Part shown: piece by piece, positions 22,757-29,498 of the stretch
How the letters are laid out: the number at the start of each line of letters is the position of its first letter
Position numbering within the stretch: the stretch's first letter is position 1
Source: an uncultured Oscillospiraceae bacterium
Lineage (GTDB): Bacteria; Bacillota; Clostridia; Oscillospirales; Oscillospiraceae
DNA: 59,301 nucleotides
Direction: 5' to 3'
NCBI GenBank assembly: GCA_947589545.1
Contig: CANQBA010000019.1
Span: forward strand, 1 to 59,301
Notes under the pieces: model-generated
Told to the model about the DNA's origin: nothing
Databases searched by the model: none
Seen by the model: only the letters and a program-made list of their open reading frames with translations
Translations under genes and position numbers: made by a program

Positions 22757-24778
22757 TTGAAAAGTTCTAAGCGTATTATAACATCTATTGTGGCGCTTGT
22801 CACGTGTTTTTCGATATGTGTCACTACTGCTTATGCTAATTTAGTGGAAGATTGGGCATATGGTTATACAAATTCTAATTTTTCTCAATGGTTGATGCAT
22901 TTTGGCTTTGATGCCCTTGGTTTTGCTGGTGATCTTTTTGTTCCTGAGCTTCCCGGTATTGGTACTTTCCTTGCTGAAAAGGCTAAGGATGGAATTGACT
23001 CCCTTGCTGATTATTATGCTGCCGGTTACACGGATAATGATTTTTATGATGTATATAGCGATGGTGTGTCTCATTTAGATTCAAGCTATGTTTCCAGTGG
23101 TTACACCGGTTTTACTACCGAATATTATGTTCCCTTTGAGTATGTTTCTTCTCCGTCTGCTGTATTTTCGGAGTATTCCTTTGATGGAACTGCTACCTAT
23201 ATTTCTGGTCGTAATTCCGATGCTTCTTTTATTTTAAATTCTGGTCCTATTATAGATAATTCTTCAACTCCTTCCGCATCTGCAAATGTTTCTTTTTCTG
23301 TTCATTGTTACGTGGCTGGGGATGTGTATTTATTGTGTAAATCTATAAATTTTTCTCCTTCTATAGATTGTAATGTTTATTTATTTGTATCCTCATCATT
23401 TTACTTAAGCTCTTTTTTATTGCGTGGATATCCTTCTCTTCGTGACAAACTTTTCCTCGTTTATTGTGTTACAGACCCCTCTTCGTCGTATCGTGTTAGT
23501 AATCGTGATGATATTAAGTTAAAACGTGGTTACGTTTATTGTATTTATTTATTTGCTCGTGTTCCTTTATTTTTCGATAGTGGGAACAGCGTATCTCAAT
23601 ATTCTATTTCTGGGCCATGTATTAATAATTATCCGATTCAATCCGTTCAATATGATGGTGATTCCTCTCAGGTTCCCTCCTCCACCCGCCTCTCCTCCTA
23701 CACCCAGAACGTCTACAACTACAATCAGACCGACAGCAGCACAAAGTATTACATCGGCAAGGTAGACAACTCCAACAATGTTACCAACGTCTATAATGTC
23801 AACATCTTCGATGAAACCACCAACGAGTTCCGCGATCCCTATACGGACAAGCCTTATCAGGTGACAGATTGGACGTATGATTACGCCCAGCGGATCTATT
23901 ACCTCACCCTGGCAGATGATTCCCTCCTGTACAACGGTACGCCCGTTAAGCATCTGGCCATTTGGTACGCCAACGACGCTATGTATTACATCGGCCTTGA
24001 CGATACCTTTGAGGTCGGCGAGCCTTACCTTGACCACGTCATTTTCCTTGACCCCTTTCAGTACGTCATCGCCGAGAAGAAGGACGATTCCGGCACCGGC
24101 TCTGACGGTCATAAGCACGTTTTCACCAGCGAGACGACCACCCCGCCCAGCTGCACCGGCACCGGCGTTCGTACATATACCTGCCAGTTCTGCGATTACT
24201 CCTACGACGAGATCATCCCCGCCGCCGGCCATCAGTGGGAGGTCACTGAGGTCAAGGATACGGAATTCAATGATAACGGCGATGTCACCGCAGCCGGATA
24301 CACCCTCTACACCTGCGCCGTGTGCGGTGAGACATATAAACAATGGTCAAATACCGGTCAACCTGGCCCGCCCACCGGCAACACCGGCACCGGCTCCGGA
24401 GGCGGCGGCTCCGGAGGTTCCTCCGGCTCCGGTACTTCCTTTTGGGACAAGCTGAAGGACAGTGTACTCGGCCTTCTGGCGGATCTCATTGACGCGGTCT
24501 TTGGCTTGATCACCGACGTCCTCTCCGCCGTGCTGGGTCTTGTGAAGGATCTGCTGTCATTCCTCTTCGGCTTCCTGTCCTCGACGGTCATCAAGGGCAT
24601 CACGGATCTGTTTTCCGCCTTTGGTTCCCTCAAGCTGGAGCTCCCCGGCCCTGTTACTACCGTCTTCGCTTTCTTTTCCGGCGTGATCCTGGCTCTCCCC
24701 GTGGAGGTCAAGTCCCTCATGATCTTCGGCGTCGCCGCCCTGTTCCTTATTGCCATTTTTAAGATGGTCAAGGCGTAA
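22757..24778 (+). CDS. pIII-like adsorption (receptor-binding) protein
   Basis: The 673-aa protein starts at TTG 22757 (GGTGGTG upstream). It has a signal peptide (MKSSKRIITSIVALVTCF...TAYA), a long Ser/Tyr-rich exterior region, and two CxxC knuckles (YTCQFCDYSYDEIIPAAGH and YTCAVCGETYKQW). A glycine linker (GTGSGGGGSGGSSGSG) and a C-terminal hydrophobic stretch ending LFLIAIFKMVKA anchor it. This is the inovirus tip-protein layout: exterior domains, Gly linker, membrane anchor. Codon usage switches from AT-rich (to ~23,670) to GC-rich, pointing to exchange of the receptor-binding half. Its stop TAA lies in boundary element B. Confidence 0.85.
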   Translation: MKSSKRIITSIVALVTCFSICVTTAYANLVEDWAYGYTNSNFSQWLMHFGFDALGFAGDLFVPELPGIGTFLAEKAKDGIDSLADYYAAGYTDNDFYDVYSDGVSHLDSSYVSSGYTGFTTEYYVPFEYVSSPSAVFSEYSFDGTATYISGRNSDASFILNSGPIIDNSSTPSASANVSFSVHCYVAGDVYLLCKSINFSPSIDCNVYLFVSSSFYLSSFLLRGYPSLRDKLFLVYCVTDPSSSYRVSNRDDIKLKRGYVYCIYLFARVPLFFDSGNSVSQYSISGPCINNYPIQSVQYDGDSSQVPSSTRLSSYTQNVYNYNQTDSSTKYYIGKVDNSNNVTNVYNVNIFDETTNEFRDPYTDKPYQVTDWTYDYAQRIYYLTLADDSLLYNGTPVKHLAIWYANDAMYYIGLDDTFEVGEPYLDHVIFLDPFQYVIAEKKDDSGTGSDGHKHVFTSETTTPPSCTGTGVRTYTCQFCDYSYDEIIPAAGHQWEVTEVKDTEFNDNGDVTAAGYTLYTCAVCGETYKQWSNTGQPGPPTGNTGTGSGGGGSGGSSGSGTSFWDKLKDSVLGLLADLIDAVFGLITDVLSAVLGLVKDLLSFLFGFLSSTVIKGITDLFSAFGSLKLELPGPVTTVFAFFSGVILALPVEVKSLMIFGVAALFLIAIFKMVKA

Positions 24779-24826
24779 CACAAAGAAATCTTCGACGCCC
24801 GGCGCCGGGCTCTCAATTTGTAATAC
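24775..24826. repeat. Module-boundary element B (52 bp, degenerate)
   Basis: Left arm GTAACACA (24775-24782) overlaps the pIII stop. The right arm reads TGTAATAC instead of TGTGTTAC and abuts the AGGAGG site of the next gene. The inner palindrome is GCCCGGCGCCGGGC. Confidence 0.65.
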
Positions 24827-24839
24827 AGGAGGCTTTCTC

Positions 24840-24980
24840 ATGTTTGACGCTTTTCTCACCCTCTTCTCCTGGCTCCCGCCGCCCCTGAACGTCATCGCCT
24901 TCGGCGCCGTGTCTCTGCTGGTGCTGGTGACGGTCATCAAGCTTATCGCCAAGATCATAGACATGCTGCCATTCACCTGA
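24840..24980 (+). CDS. 46-aa phage membrane protein
   Basis: From ATG 24840 with AGGAGG 9 nt upstream: MFDAFLTLFSWLPPPLNVIAFGAVSLLVLVTVIKLIAKIIDMLPFT, one long membrane helix and little else. It begins the coat module after boundary element B, with the next gene 11 bp downstream. Likely a minor coat protein (pVI/pVII/pIX-like by size only). Confidence 0.6.
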   Translation: MFDAFLTLFSWLPPPLNVIAFGAVSLLVLVTVIKLIAKIIDMLPFT

Positions 24981-24991
24981 AGGAGGCCCCT

Positions 24992-25228
24992 ATGGAAATA
25001 CTGGATATTCTCAAAAGCCTGTTTTCCTCCATCTGGTCGCTCTTTACCGGCGTCCTGGTTCCCGGCCTGGGTGTCTCCTTCGGCGTTTACTTCCTGGCGA
25101 TCGCCGCCATCAAGCTGTCTTTGCTTATCCTTCATGCCGCTGTCGGCATCGGAAGCGGGACAAGCTACCGCTCCGGCTCCGCCAGGAATCCAAAAATCTC
25201 TGAAAACAGGAGAGGTGATCAATATTGA
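24992..25228 (+). CDS. 78-aa phage membrane protein
   Basis: ATG 24992 follows GAAGGAGG. MEILDILKSLFSSIWSLFTGVLVPGLGVSFGVYFLAIAAIKLSLLILH gives one or two membrane helices, followed by a Ser/Arg-rich hydrophilic tail. It overlaps the next gene by 4 bp (TTGA). The amphipathic N-terminus and central helix resemble coat or pilot proteins of filamentous phages; no family match is possible by eye. Confidence 0.55.
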   Translation: MEILDILKSLFSSIWSLFTGVLVPGLGVSFGVYFLAIAAIKLSLLILHAAVGIGSGTSYRSGSARNPKISENRRGDQY

Positions 25229-25650
25229 AACCGCTTGTCGTACTGCTCATGATCGTCCTTCTTGTCTCCTCCATGGCGCTTCCCGCCCTGGCTGTTGAGG
25301 GCGATCCTCCTGACACGGCGGATCCTGCCGACACTTCCACGCAGCTGCCCGAGGATACTTCCCCTGACATCCTTTCCGAACCGGAGGAGTATTTCACCTA
25401 TGAACTTCCGGAGGATACGGCCGGTGAAGGCTCCGCCTTCCATGATGCGATCATATCCATTTTTGGAAGGTATACCCCTAAGACCCAAACCGTCACCAAA
25501 CATCTGAGCGACGGTACGGAGGTCACCTATACCGAATATGTCCCCGGCGCAGCCGGCATGGACTTTGAATGGATCTTCTCTGCTGTCCTCTTTGCCCTGG
25601 TGATCTTCTGCGTATTTAAGATGATTGGAGGTCTTCTGAACAAGCTATGA
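25225..25650 (+). CDS. Secreted, membrane-anchored phage protein
   Basis: The 141-aa protein from TTG 25225 (GGAGAGG upstream) has a signal peptide (MKPLVVLLMIVLLVSSMALPALA), an acidic exterior of about 90 residues rich in Asp/Glu/Pro/Thr, and a C-terminal helix (WIFSAVLFALVIFCVFKMIGGLL) with a basic end. This is the plan of a minor structural protein held in the membrane before assembly. It overlaps the next gene by 4 bp (ATGA). Confidence 0.6.
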   Translation: MKPLVVLLMIVLLVSSMALPALAVEGDPPDTADPADTSTQLPEDTSPDILSEPEEYFTYELPEDTAGEGSAFHDAIISIFGRYTPKTQTVTKHLSDGTEVTYTEYVPGAAGMDFEWIFSAVLFALVIFCVFKMIGGLLNKL

Positions 25651-25787
25651 CTCCTATGATCAACTTCTCCGTAGCCCTCCTTCAGGCTGTCGCGGATTTT
25701 CTCGCCACTGAGCCGATCATCTATCTCTTTGGCACTGTCATCTTCTGCTTCATCTGTAAGGCAGTCAGATCTCTCATGTCCTTTTAG
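25647..25787 (+). CDS. 46-aa coat-like membrane protein
   Basis: From ATG 25647, overlapping the previous stop, to TAG 25785-25787. MTPMIINF-type short N-terminus (MTPMINFSVALLQAVADFLATE), then one helix (IIYLFGTVIFCFICKAV) and RSLMSF. Size and plan fit a minor coat protein. Translationally coupled to the gene before it. Confidence 0.55.
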   Translation: MTPMINFSVALLQAVADFLATEPIIYLFGTVIFCFICKAVRSLMSF

Positions 25788-25843
25788 GTATCTCACGGCT
25801 TAATGCCGCGGATATAATATTTTTTGAAAGGTGGTATATCCAT

Positions 25844-26005
25844 ATGACTGAGATCCTTTCCAATGTCGGGACCGTCCTTGAATCCGCTGTTACCTGGTGC
25901 GGTCAGATCATCTCTGCGGTCGTCAACACTCCGCTGTTGATGATCCCCTTCTCTCTCAGTATGGCGCTTTTTGGCGTCCATCTTTTCAAGAGTCTGAGGA
26001 GCTGA
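25844..26005 (+). CDS. Probable major coat protein (pVIII-like)
   Basis: A 53-aa frame with GAAAGGTGG before ATG 25844. It has an amphipathic acidic start (MTEILSNVGTVLESAVTW), a hydrophobic helix (LMIPFSLSMALFGVHLF) and a basic end (KSLRS), the charge plan of inovirus major coat proteins. No signal peptide, as in some Gram-positive and archaeal inoviruses. It is followed at once by a very strong hairpin, as gene VIII is in classical filamentous phages, which would give this gene the most abundant transcript. The assignment rests on plan and context. Confidence 0.65.
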   Translation: MTEILSNVGTVLESAVTWCGQIISAVVNTPLLMIPFSLSMALFGVHLFKSLRS

Positions 26006-26010
26006 GGCGG

Positions 26011-26058
26011 GGAGGGGGGCAGGCGCGCGCGAACGCAGTCGCGCGCCCTGCTCCCCCC
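26011..26058 (+). terminator. Strong hairpin after the coat gene
   Basis: A GC-rich stem (GGGGGGCAGG-CGCGCGC against GCGCGCCCTG-CTCCCCCC) begins 6 bp after the coat stop codon, with a weak T tract (GTCTTT). Probably a partial terminator limiting read-through into the Zot gene. Confidence 0.7.
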
Positions 26059-26075
26059 GTCTTTACGAGGTAATC

Positions 26076-26147
26076 ATGATTTTCTTTCACATAATACAAT
26101 TCTTTGTTTTTATTTTGGTGATTATATGGCTTATCTTATTCTTGTGA
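26076..26147 (+). CDS. 23-aa hydrophobic peptide overlapping the Zot gene
   Basis: ATG 26076 has ACGAGG 6 nt upstream. The frame MIFFHIIQFFVFILVIIWLI... ends at TGA 26145-26147, overlapping the Zot start by 22 bp. Zot has no Shine-Dalgarno site of its own, so translation of this peptide may open the Zot start. It could be a pVII/pIX-like minor coat peptide or only a leader. Confidence 0.4.
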   Translation: MIFFHIIQFFVFILVIIWLILFL

Positions 26148-26833
26148 TCTGGCTCCTGTTCCGTTGGATGTTCCCCCGCAAGCCCGTCAACGTTCTCAAC
26201 GTGTATTTTGGCGTCCCCGGCTCCGGCAAGACCACTTTTGCCGCCTATCTCACAAAAAACGCCATGAAGGAGTCCCACGTCATCTCCTGGGCGAGGAAAC
26301 ATCCCAATCGCCTTACCAATTGGTTACTGAATAAGACTCAGCTCTTTAAGCGCCGCCTTGCCGTGTGGTCTAACGTTCCCATCACCGGCGCTTATTCCCT
26401 GGATCCTCAGAAGGACATAGGTAAGTACATGATCGAATCCGGTAAAGTGATCATCGACGAGGCCGGTATTGAATACAATAACCGTAACTTCAAGTCCTTC
26501 CCTCAGGAGGCCGTCTACTGGTATAAGTACCACCGTCACTATGGCTGCTCCGTAGATGTGTTCTCCCAGAGCTACGAGGATATGGACATCACCCTCAGAC
26601 GTCTGGCGCAGAACTACTATGTAGTGAAAAAGTCCATGATCCCCTACTTCGTGGTGTGTAAGCGTATACGCCGCAAGGTCGGTATTGACGATCAGACACA
26701 TCAGATCATTGACCATTACCGCTTCGGCCTGCCTGTCCTGGATTCAAAGTGGGTTTTTACCCCGCCCCTCTGGAAGCTGTTTAACTCCTTCAGCCGGAAG
26801 GAGCTGCCGCAGAAGGTGTGGCCGATCTGGTGA
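26126..26833 (+). CDS. Zot-like phage assembly ATPase (pI-like)
   Basis: The 235-aa protein has an N-terminal membrane helix (MAYLILVIWLLFRWMF), Walker A GVPGSGKTT (residue ~31), Walker B KVIIDEAG (~112) and the HRHYGCSVDVFSQSYEDMDITLR segment (~150) where Zot/FtsK-like ATPases place their sensor. It is the inovirus morphogenesis protein that drives phage extrusion through the membrane. The ATPase core is cytoplasmic; unlike Gram-negative pI no long periplasmic C-terminal domain follows, as expected for a host with one membrane. Confidence 0.9.
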   Translation: MAYLILVIWLLFRWMFPRKPVNVLNVYFGVPGSGKTTFAAYLTKNAMKESHVISWARKHPNRLTNWLLNKTQLFKRRLAVWSNVPITGAYSLDPQKDIGKYMIESGKVIIDEAGIEYNNRNFKSFPQEAVYWYKYHRHYGCSVDVFSQSYEDMDITLRRLAQNYYVVKKSMIPYFVVCKRIRRKVGIDDQTHQIIDHYRFGLPVLDSKWVFTPPLWKLFNSFSRKELPQKVWPIW

Positions 26834-26835
26834 AC

Positions 26836-26898
26836 GTAACACAAAACTTCTTCTGCAGCCAGGAGATCGTAGCTCCTGAAGCAGTCATGTTGTGTTAC
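26836..26898. repeat. Module-boundary element C (63 bp)
   Basis: Left arm GTAACACA (26836-26843) 2 bp after the Zot stop; right arm TGTGTTAC (26891-26898) overlaps the 3' end of the transposase gene and is the left end of the IS30 element. The inner stem is AGGAG (26861-26865) with CTCCT (26873-26877). Confidence 0.8.
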
Positions 26899-27895
26899 AC
26901 ATTTCCCGTGGCGTCATCCATCCCAACGACCTACGCGGATAGTTGTTCATCCAGTCCTGGATCTCAGCTATCCGCTTTTTTGTGACCTTCGTGAAGTCCG
27001 TGCCTTTTGGCAGGAATCTTCGGATCATGCGGTTGTGGTTCTCGTTGGCGCCCTTCTCATACGGCGCTCCGGCGTGTGTGTAATACACATCAAAGCGTTT
27101 TCCGCCGTAGATAGATTTTACAAGCTCCCCGTACTCCATGAACTCCGAGCCGTTGTCCAGGGTGACGCTTTTGAACTTCTCCCGAAAGGCCGCCTTGCCG
27201 TAGCGCCTCTCCAACCGGTCAAAGGCCCTTCGCACCGTTGCGGCTTTCCTGTCCGGCAGCTTTATGATCACTTCCTCCCGCTTCACTCGCTCGGTCAAGG
27301 TCAGCAGCACCGCCGAGGATCCTTTGCACCCCACGACCAGATCGCCCTCCCAGTGTCCCAGGACAGATCTATTGCCGATCCATTCCGGCCTCTGCTCAAT
27401 GCTGGGCAAGTCTTTGTGCGCCACCTTCGCTTCTCTCTTATGCCGTGGCGATCGCCGGCATTTTTCCCATAGATCCTCGTTGTCCATGCGGAGGAAAATG
27501 CCCCTGTCTATGTAGTTGTAGATCGTGTTTACACAGAGAGACGTGACATATCCGGCCTTCTTCGCCTCCGCCAGCGCCGCCGATGGAGAGTATTTCTTCT
27601 CGTGCATCATCCTGTCCAGAAACCCGGCATACGCGTGATCATAGCCGATCTTCAGCGGCCTGCCCTTGTTCCGCTGGCGCTTCTCGTGGATATCCTGCCC
27701 CTTGGCGGCAGAATAGCGCGGAACGTCATACCACTTGACCGTGTGCATATACGTTCCGCGCTGGATCTCGTTATATATGGTCTGCCTGGAAAAGCCCAGG
27801 ATCTTGGCGGCCTCGCTCTTTGAGGCGCCGGCCTCTAAAAGCCCCTCCAGCTTATACCGTTCTTCTTTTGTCATGTAATGCTGTTTTTTCGTCAT
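26885..27895 (-). CDS. IS30-family transposase
   Basis: The 336-aa protein is full length. It has an N-terminal HTH (MTKEERYKLEGLLEAGASKSEAAKILGFSRQTIYNEIQRGTY) and a DDE domain with GHWEGDLVVG (first Asp), TLDNGSEF (second Asp) and KGANENHNRMIRRFLPKG (Glu). It cuts element ends and may mobilize the phage or its modules. The gene lies exactly between boundary elements C and D; the ends TTGTGTTACA (left) and, reversed, TTTGTGTTACA (right) are its probable terminal inverted repeats. It is read against the structural genes. Confidence 0.92.
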   Translation of the reverse strand: MTKKQHYMTKEERYKLEGLLEAGASKSEAAKILGFSRQTIYNEIQRGTYMHTVKWYDVPRYSAAKGQDIHEKRQRNKGRPLKIGYDHAYAGFLDRMMHEKKYSPSAALAEAKKAGYVTSLCVNTIYNYIDRGIFLRMDNEDLWEKCRRSPRHKREAKVAHKDLPSIEQRPEWIGNRSVLGHWEGDLVVGCKGSSAVLLTLTERVKREEVIIKLPDRKAATVRRAFDRLERRYGKAAFREKFKSVTLDNGSEFMEYGELVKSIYGGKRFDVYYTHAGAPYEKGANENHNRMIRRFLPKGTDFTKVTKKRIAEIQDWMNNYPRRSLGWMTPREMCNTT

Positions 27896-27943
27896 AACCC
27901 CGCGCTCCTCGCCACGTAAAAGTATTTGACCTTAAACCGCATT

Positions 27944-28006
27944 GTAACACAAAAGGGGGGAGCTGCGGATCTCATCCGGAACGGCTGCAGCTCCCCGCTG
28001 TGTTAC
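27944..28006. repeat. Module-boundary element D (63 bp)
   Basis: Left arm GTAACACA (27944-27951) is the right end of the IS30 element. Right arm TGTGTTAC (27999-28006) contains the stop codon of the RHH-like gene. Inner stem GGGGAGCTGC (27957-27966) / GCAGCTCCCC (27987-27996). Confidence 0.8.
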
Positions 28007-28278
28007 ACTCTATCCAGCTGCCATTTGGTGTTCGTCAGGATCTGAATGGCCCTTTGAAGCTCCGCCGCCTGCCGGCGCCGCTCCTCCAGCGTTTTTTCAG
28101 CCTCCCGGATCCTCCGGTTTAGCTCTTCAAGCTCCTTCTCTTTAGCCGGCATTTCGAATACGCACCGGCTGATCAGTCGCTCGTACTTCTCCGTGAACGT
28201 CTCTCCGACCTGCGCTTCGATGACTTCCATAAGTTCGTCAGACAAGCGGATGGAGCGGATGTTGGTTTTCCCTGCCAT
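28003..28278 (-). CDS. Small RHH-like DNA-binding protein with coiled coil
   Basis: The 91-aa protein from ATG 28278 (AAAGGAG upstream) begins KTNIRSIRLSDELMEVIEAQVGETFTEKYERLISRCV, a ribbon-helix-helix-like segment. A long charged coiled coil follows (KEKELEELNRRIREAEKTLEERRRQAAELQRAIQIL). Such proteins act as repressors or partition-type factors on small replicons. It is read leftward from near the origin-like hairpin and is probably the phage regulator. Its TAA stop lies in boundary element D. Confidence 0.65.
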   Translation of the reverse strand: MAGKTNIRSIRLSDELMEVIEAQVGETFTEKYERLISRCVFEMPAKEKELEELNRRIREAEKTLEERRRQAAELQRAIQILTNTKWQLDRV

Positions 28279-28382
28279 ATTGTCTCCTTTCCCCGGTTTC
28301 AGACCGGTTCTATAATGAAGAATGTGTGCAACGGAGGTCGCCGCGCGACCTCTTGGTCGCTTTTTGCATGGAACTGCAGGTT

Positions 28383-28452
28383 GTGTCAAGGGGATCGTGG
28401 AATAAATGCCAGTGCGCACACTGGCTTTTATGCCGCGAAAGCCCCTTGACAC
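28383..28452. promoter_or_regulatory. Large nested hairpin, candidate phage origin or packaging signal
   Basis: An 11-bp perfect outer stem (GTGTCAAGGGG 28383-28393 with CCCCTTGACAC 28442-28452) encloses a 7-bp inner hairpin GCCAGTG-CGCA-CACTGGC (28408-28425). It lies in the only long noncoding stretch of the phage, as origins and packaging hairpins of filamentous phages do. Confidence 0.55.
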
Positions 28453-28544
28453 GTTCTGCGGCCCATGCTTTCCCGCCCGCAGGCGACAATTCAAATTACC
28501 TTATTCCCCCGTCCCCGCCGCGCGGATCCAAATGCGCAAAAATA

Positions 28545-28581
28545 TATCTCCGGCTCTTACGCAAACCGGAGATATTTTTTT
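28545..28581. terminator. Bidirectional terminator near the right phage end
   Basis: TATCTCCGG (28545-28553) and CCGGAGATA (28566-28574) form a 9-bp stem with seven T on the right and A-rich sequence on the left. Confidence 0.8.
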
Positions 28582-28650
28582 GTTCCTTTTATTTTTCAGT
28601 AATATCCTGGTTTTTCCTTGGGTTTGTAAAAATTCTTCTTGACATCCGCC

Positions 28651-28663
28651 AAAAAATTCTCTT
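28651..28663 (+). repeat. Right attachment-site repeat (attR core)
   Basis: AAAAAATTCTCTT, identical to 19769-19781, preceded by ATCCGCC. Confidence 0.7.
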
Positions 28664-28697
28664 CGTTCTCATCCGCTGACAGCTGTGCGGCAGCTTG

Positions 28698-29498
28698 TCA
28701 TCCCGCCGCTCTCATCGTCATTACCCCGTCCGCGACGGCCTGGGCGACGGTATTTTGATAGTCCTCAGACCGGAGCAGGGCGCGCTCGGCGGGGTTTGAG
28801 AGGAAGCCAATCTCCATCAGCGCCGCGGGCATGGTGGTGTCACGAATGACCTGGTAGTTTTCGTCCTTGACGTGGCGGGTCTTGACGCCCAGCGCATTGG
28901 CCGCCGCCAATATGTACTCCGCCAGGCGTTTTCCCTTGGTGCCGTTGTGGTAGTAGCCCTCAAGGCCGCTGACGGAGCTGTCCTCATAGGAATTGCAGTG
29001 GACGCTCACAAAGAGGTCGGCGGCTGCGTCGTTGGCGATCTGACACCGCCGGTTCAAGGACACATCTGTATCGTCCTCCCGCGTCAGGATGACCGTCACG
29101 CCCTCGGCTCTCAGCTTTTCCGCGGCAAGCAAGGTTACGGCGAGAGTGATGTCCTTTTCCAGTACGCCGTCAAACACACAGCCGGACTGGACGCCGCCGT
29201 GTCCCGCGTCCAGAACGACGGTATATACGTCCGTTGGAGACTGCGGCTGTGATGTACTTTCCGCTTCCTCGTTAGTCGTATCTTTGCCTGTATCCAGCGT
29301 TTCCGTTGTATCAGCGGGGGAATCCAGATATTCTTTTACATACAGGATCCCGCACACCAGCAGCACCGCAAGCATAAGCGCAAGCAAACCGATCAGCCCC
29401 CGCAAGGCGTAGGCCACCGCCAGCCTCACCCCGCGTTTTTTCCTGCGCTGTGGGAGCGGAGCGCCGGCCGCCTGCCTATGATTCACTCCTTTGTCCAT
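28698..29498 (-). CDS. Membrane-anchored N-acetylmuramoyl-L-alanine amidase (Amidase_3)
   Basis: The 266-aa protein has a basic start with RRKKRGVRLAVAYALR, one membrane helix (~30-52), an acidic Thr/Ser linker and an Amidase_3 domain. Zinc ligands and the active site are visible: VVLDAGHGG (His), LEKDITL (Glu), FVSVHCNS (His), ALMEIGFLSN (catalytic Glu). It cuts the amide bond between muramic acid and the stem peptide outside the membrane. It lies just beyond the right end of the phage and is probably chromosomal. Its N-terminal anchor is nearly the same as in the SGNH gene upstream. Confidence 0.93.
   Translation of the reverse strand: MDKGVNHRQAAGAPLPQRRKKRGVRLAVAYALRGLIGLLALMLAVLLVCGILYVKEYLDSPADTTETLDTGKDTTNEEAESTSQPQSPTDVYTVVLDAGHGGVQSGCVFDGVLEKDITLAVTLLAAEKLRAEGVTVILTREDDTDVSLNRRCQIANDAAADLFVSVHCNSYEDSSVSGLEGYYHNGTKGKRLAEYILAAANALGVKTRHVKDENYQVIRDTTMPAALMEIGFLSNPAERALLRSEDYQNTVAQAVADGVMTMRAAG

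Larger units (their letters stand above)
19769..28663. mobile_element. Inovirus (filamentous phage) prophage, ~8.9 kb, with 13-bp direct-repeat ends
   Basis: The exact repeat AAAAAATTCTCTT occurs at 19769-19781 and 28651-28663, enclosing all the phage genes. One side adjoins the tRNA-Ala region and the other the chromosomal amidase gene. Just inside the left copy is TTGGCGGAT (19780-19788) and just inside the right one ATCCGCCAA (28644-28652), so joining the ends gives a core with perfect 9-bp inverted arms. Gene content is diagnostic of inoviruses: a Rep_trans initiator, many tiny single-helix coat proteins, a large pIII-like adsorption protein and a Zot ATPase. No tyrosine or serine integrase is present. 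Ends are inferred from the repeat; the phage identity is strong. Confidence 0.85.

Noticed and set aside
26885-27895. IS30 transposase as the phage integrase
   Set aside because: It would be expected to leave 2-4 bp target duplications, but the phage ends show a 13-bp repeat with recombinase-like arms. It remains possible for another step, so it is discussed only as a module mover.
19769-28663. Phage attachment as a standard dif site
   Set aside because: TGTAAA-like pieces are near, but the arms ATCCGCCAA/TTGGCGGAT do not match the usual Firmicutes dif arms.
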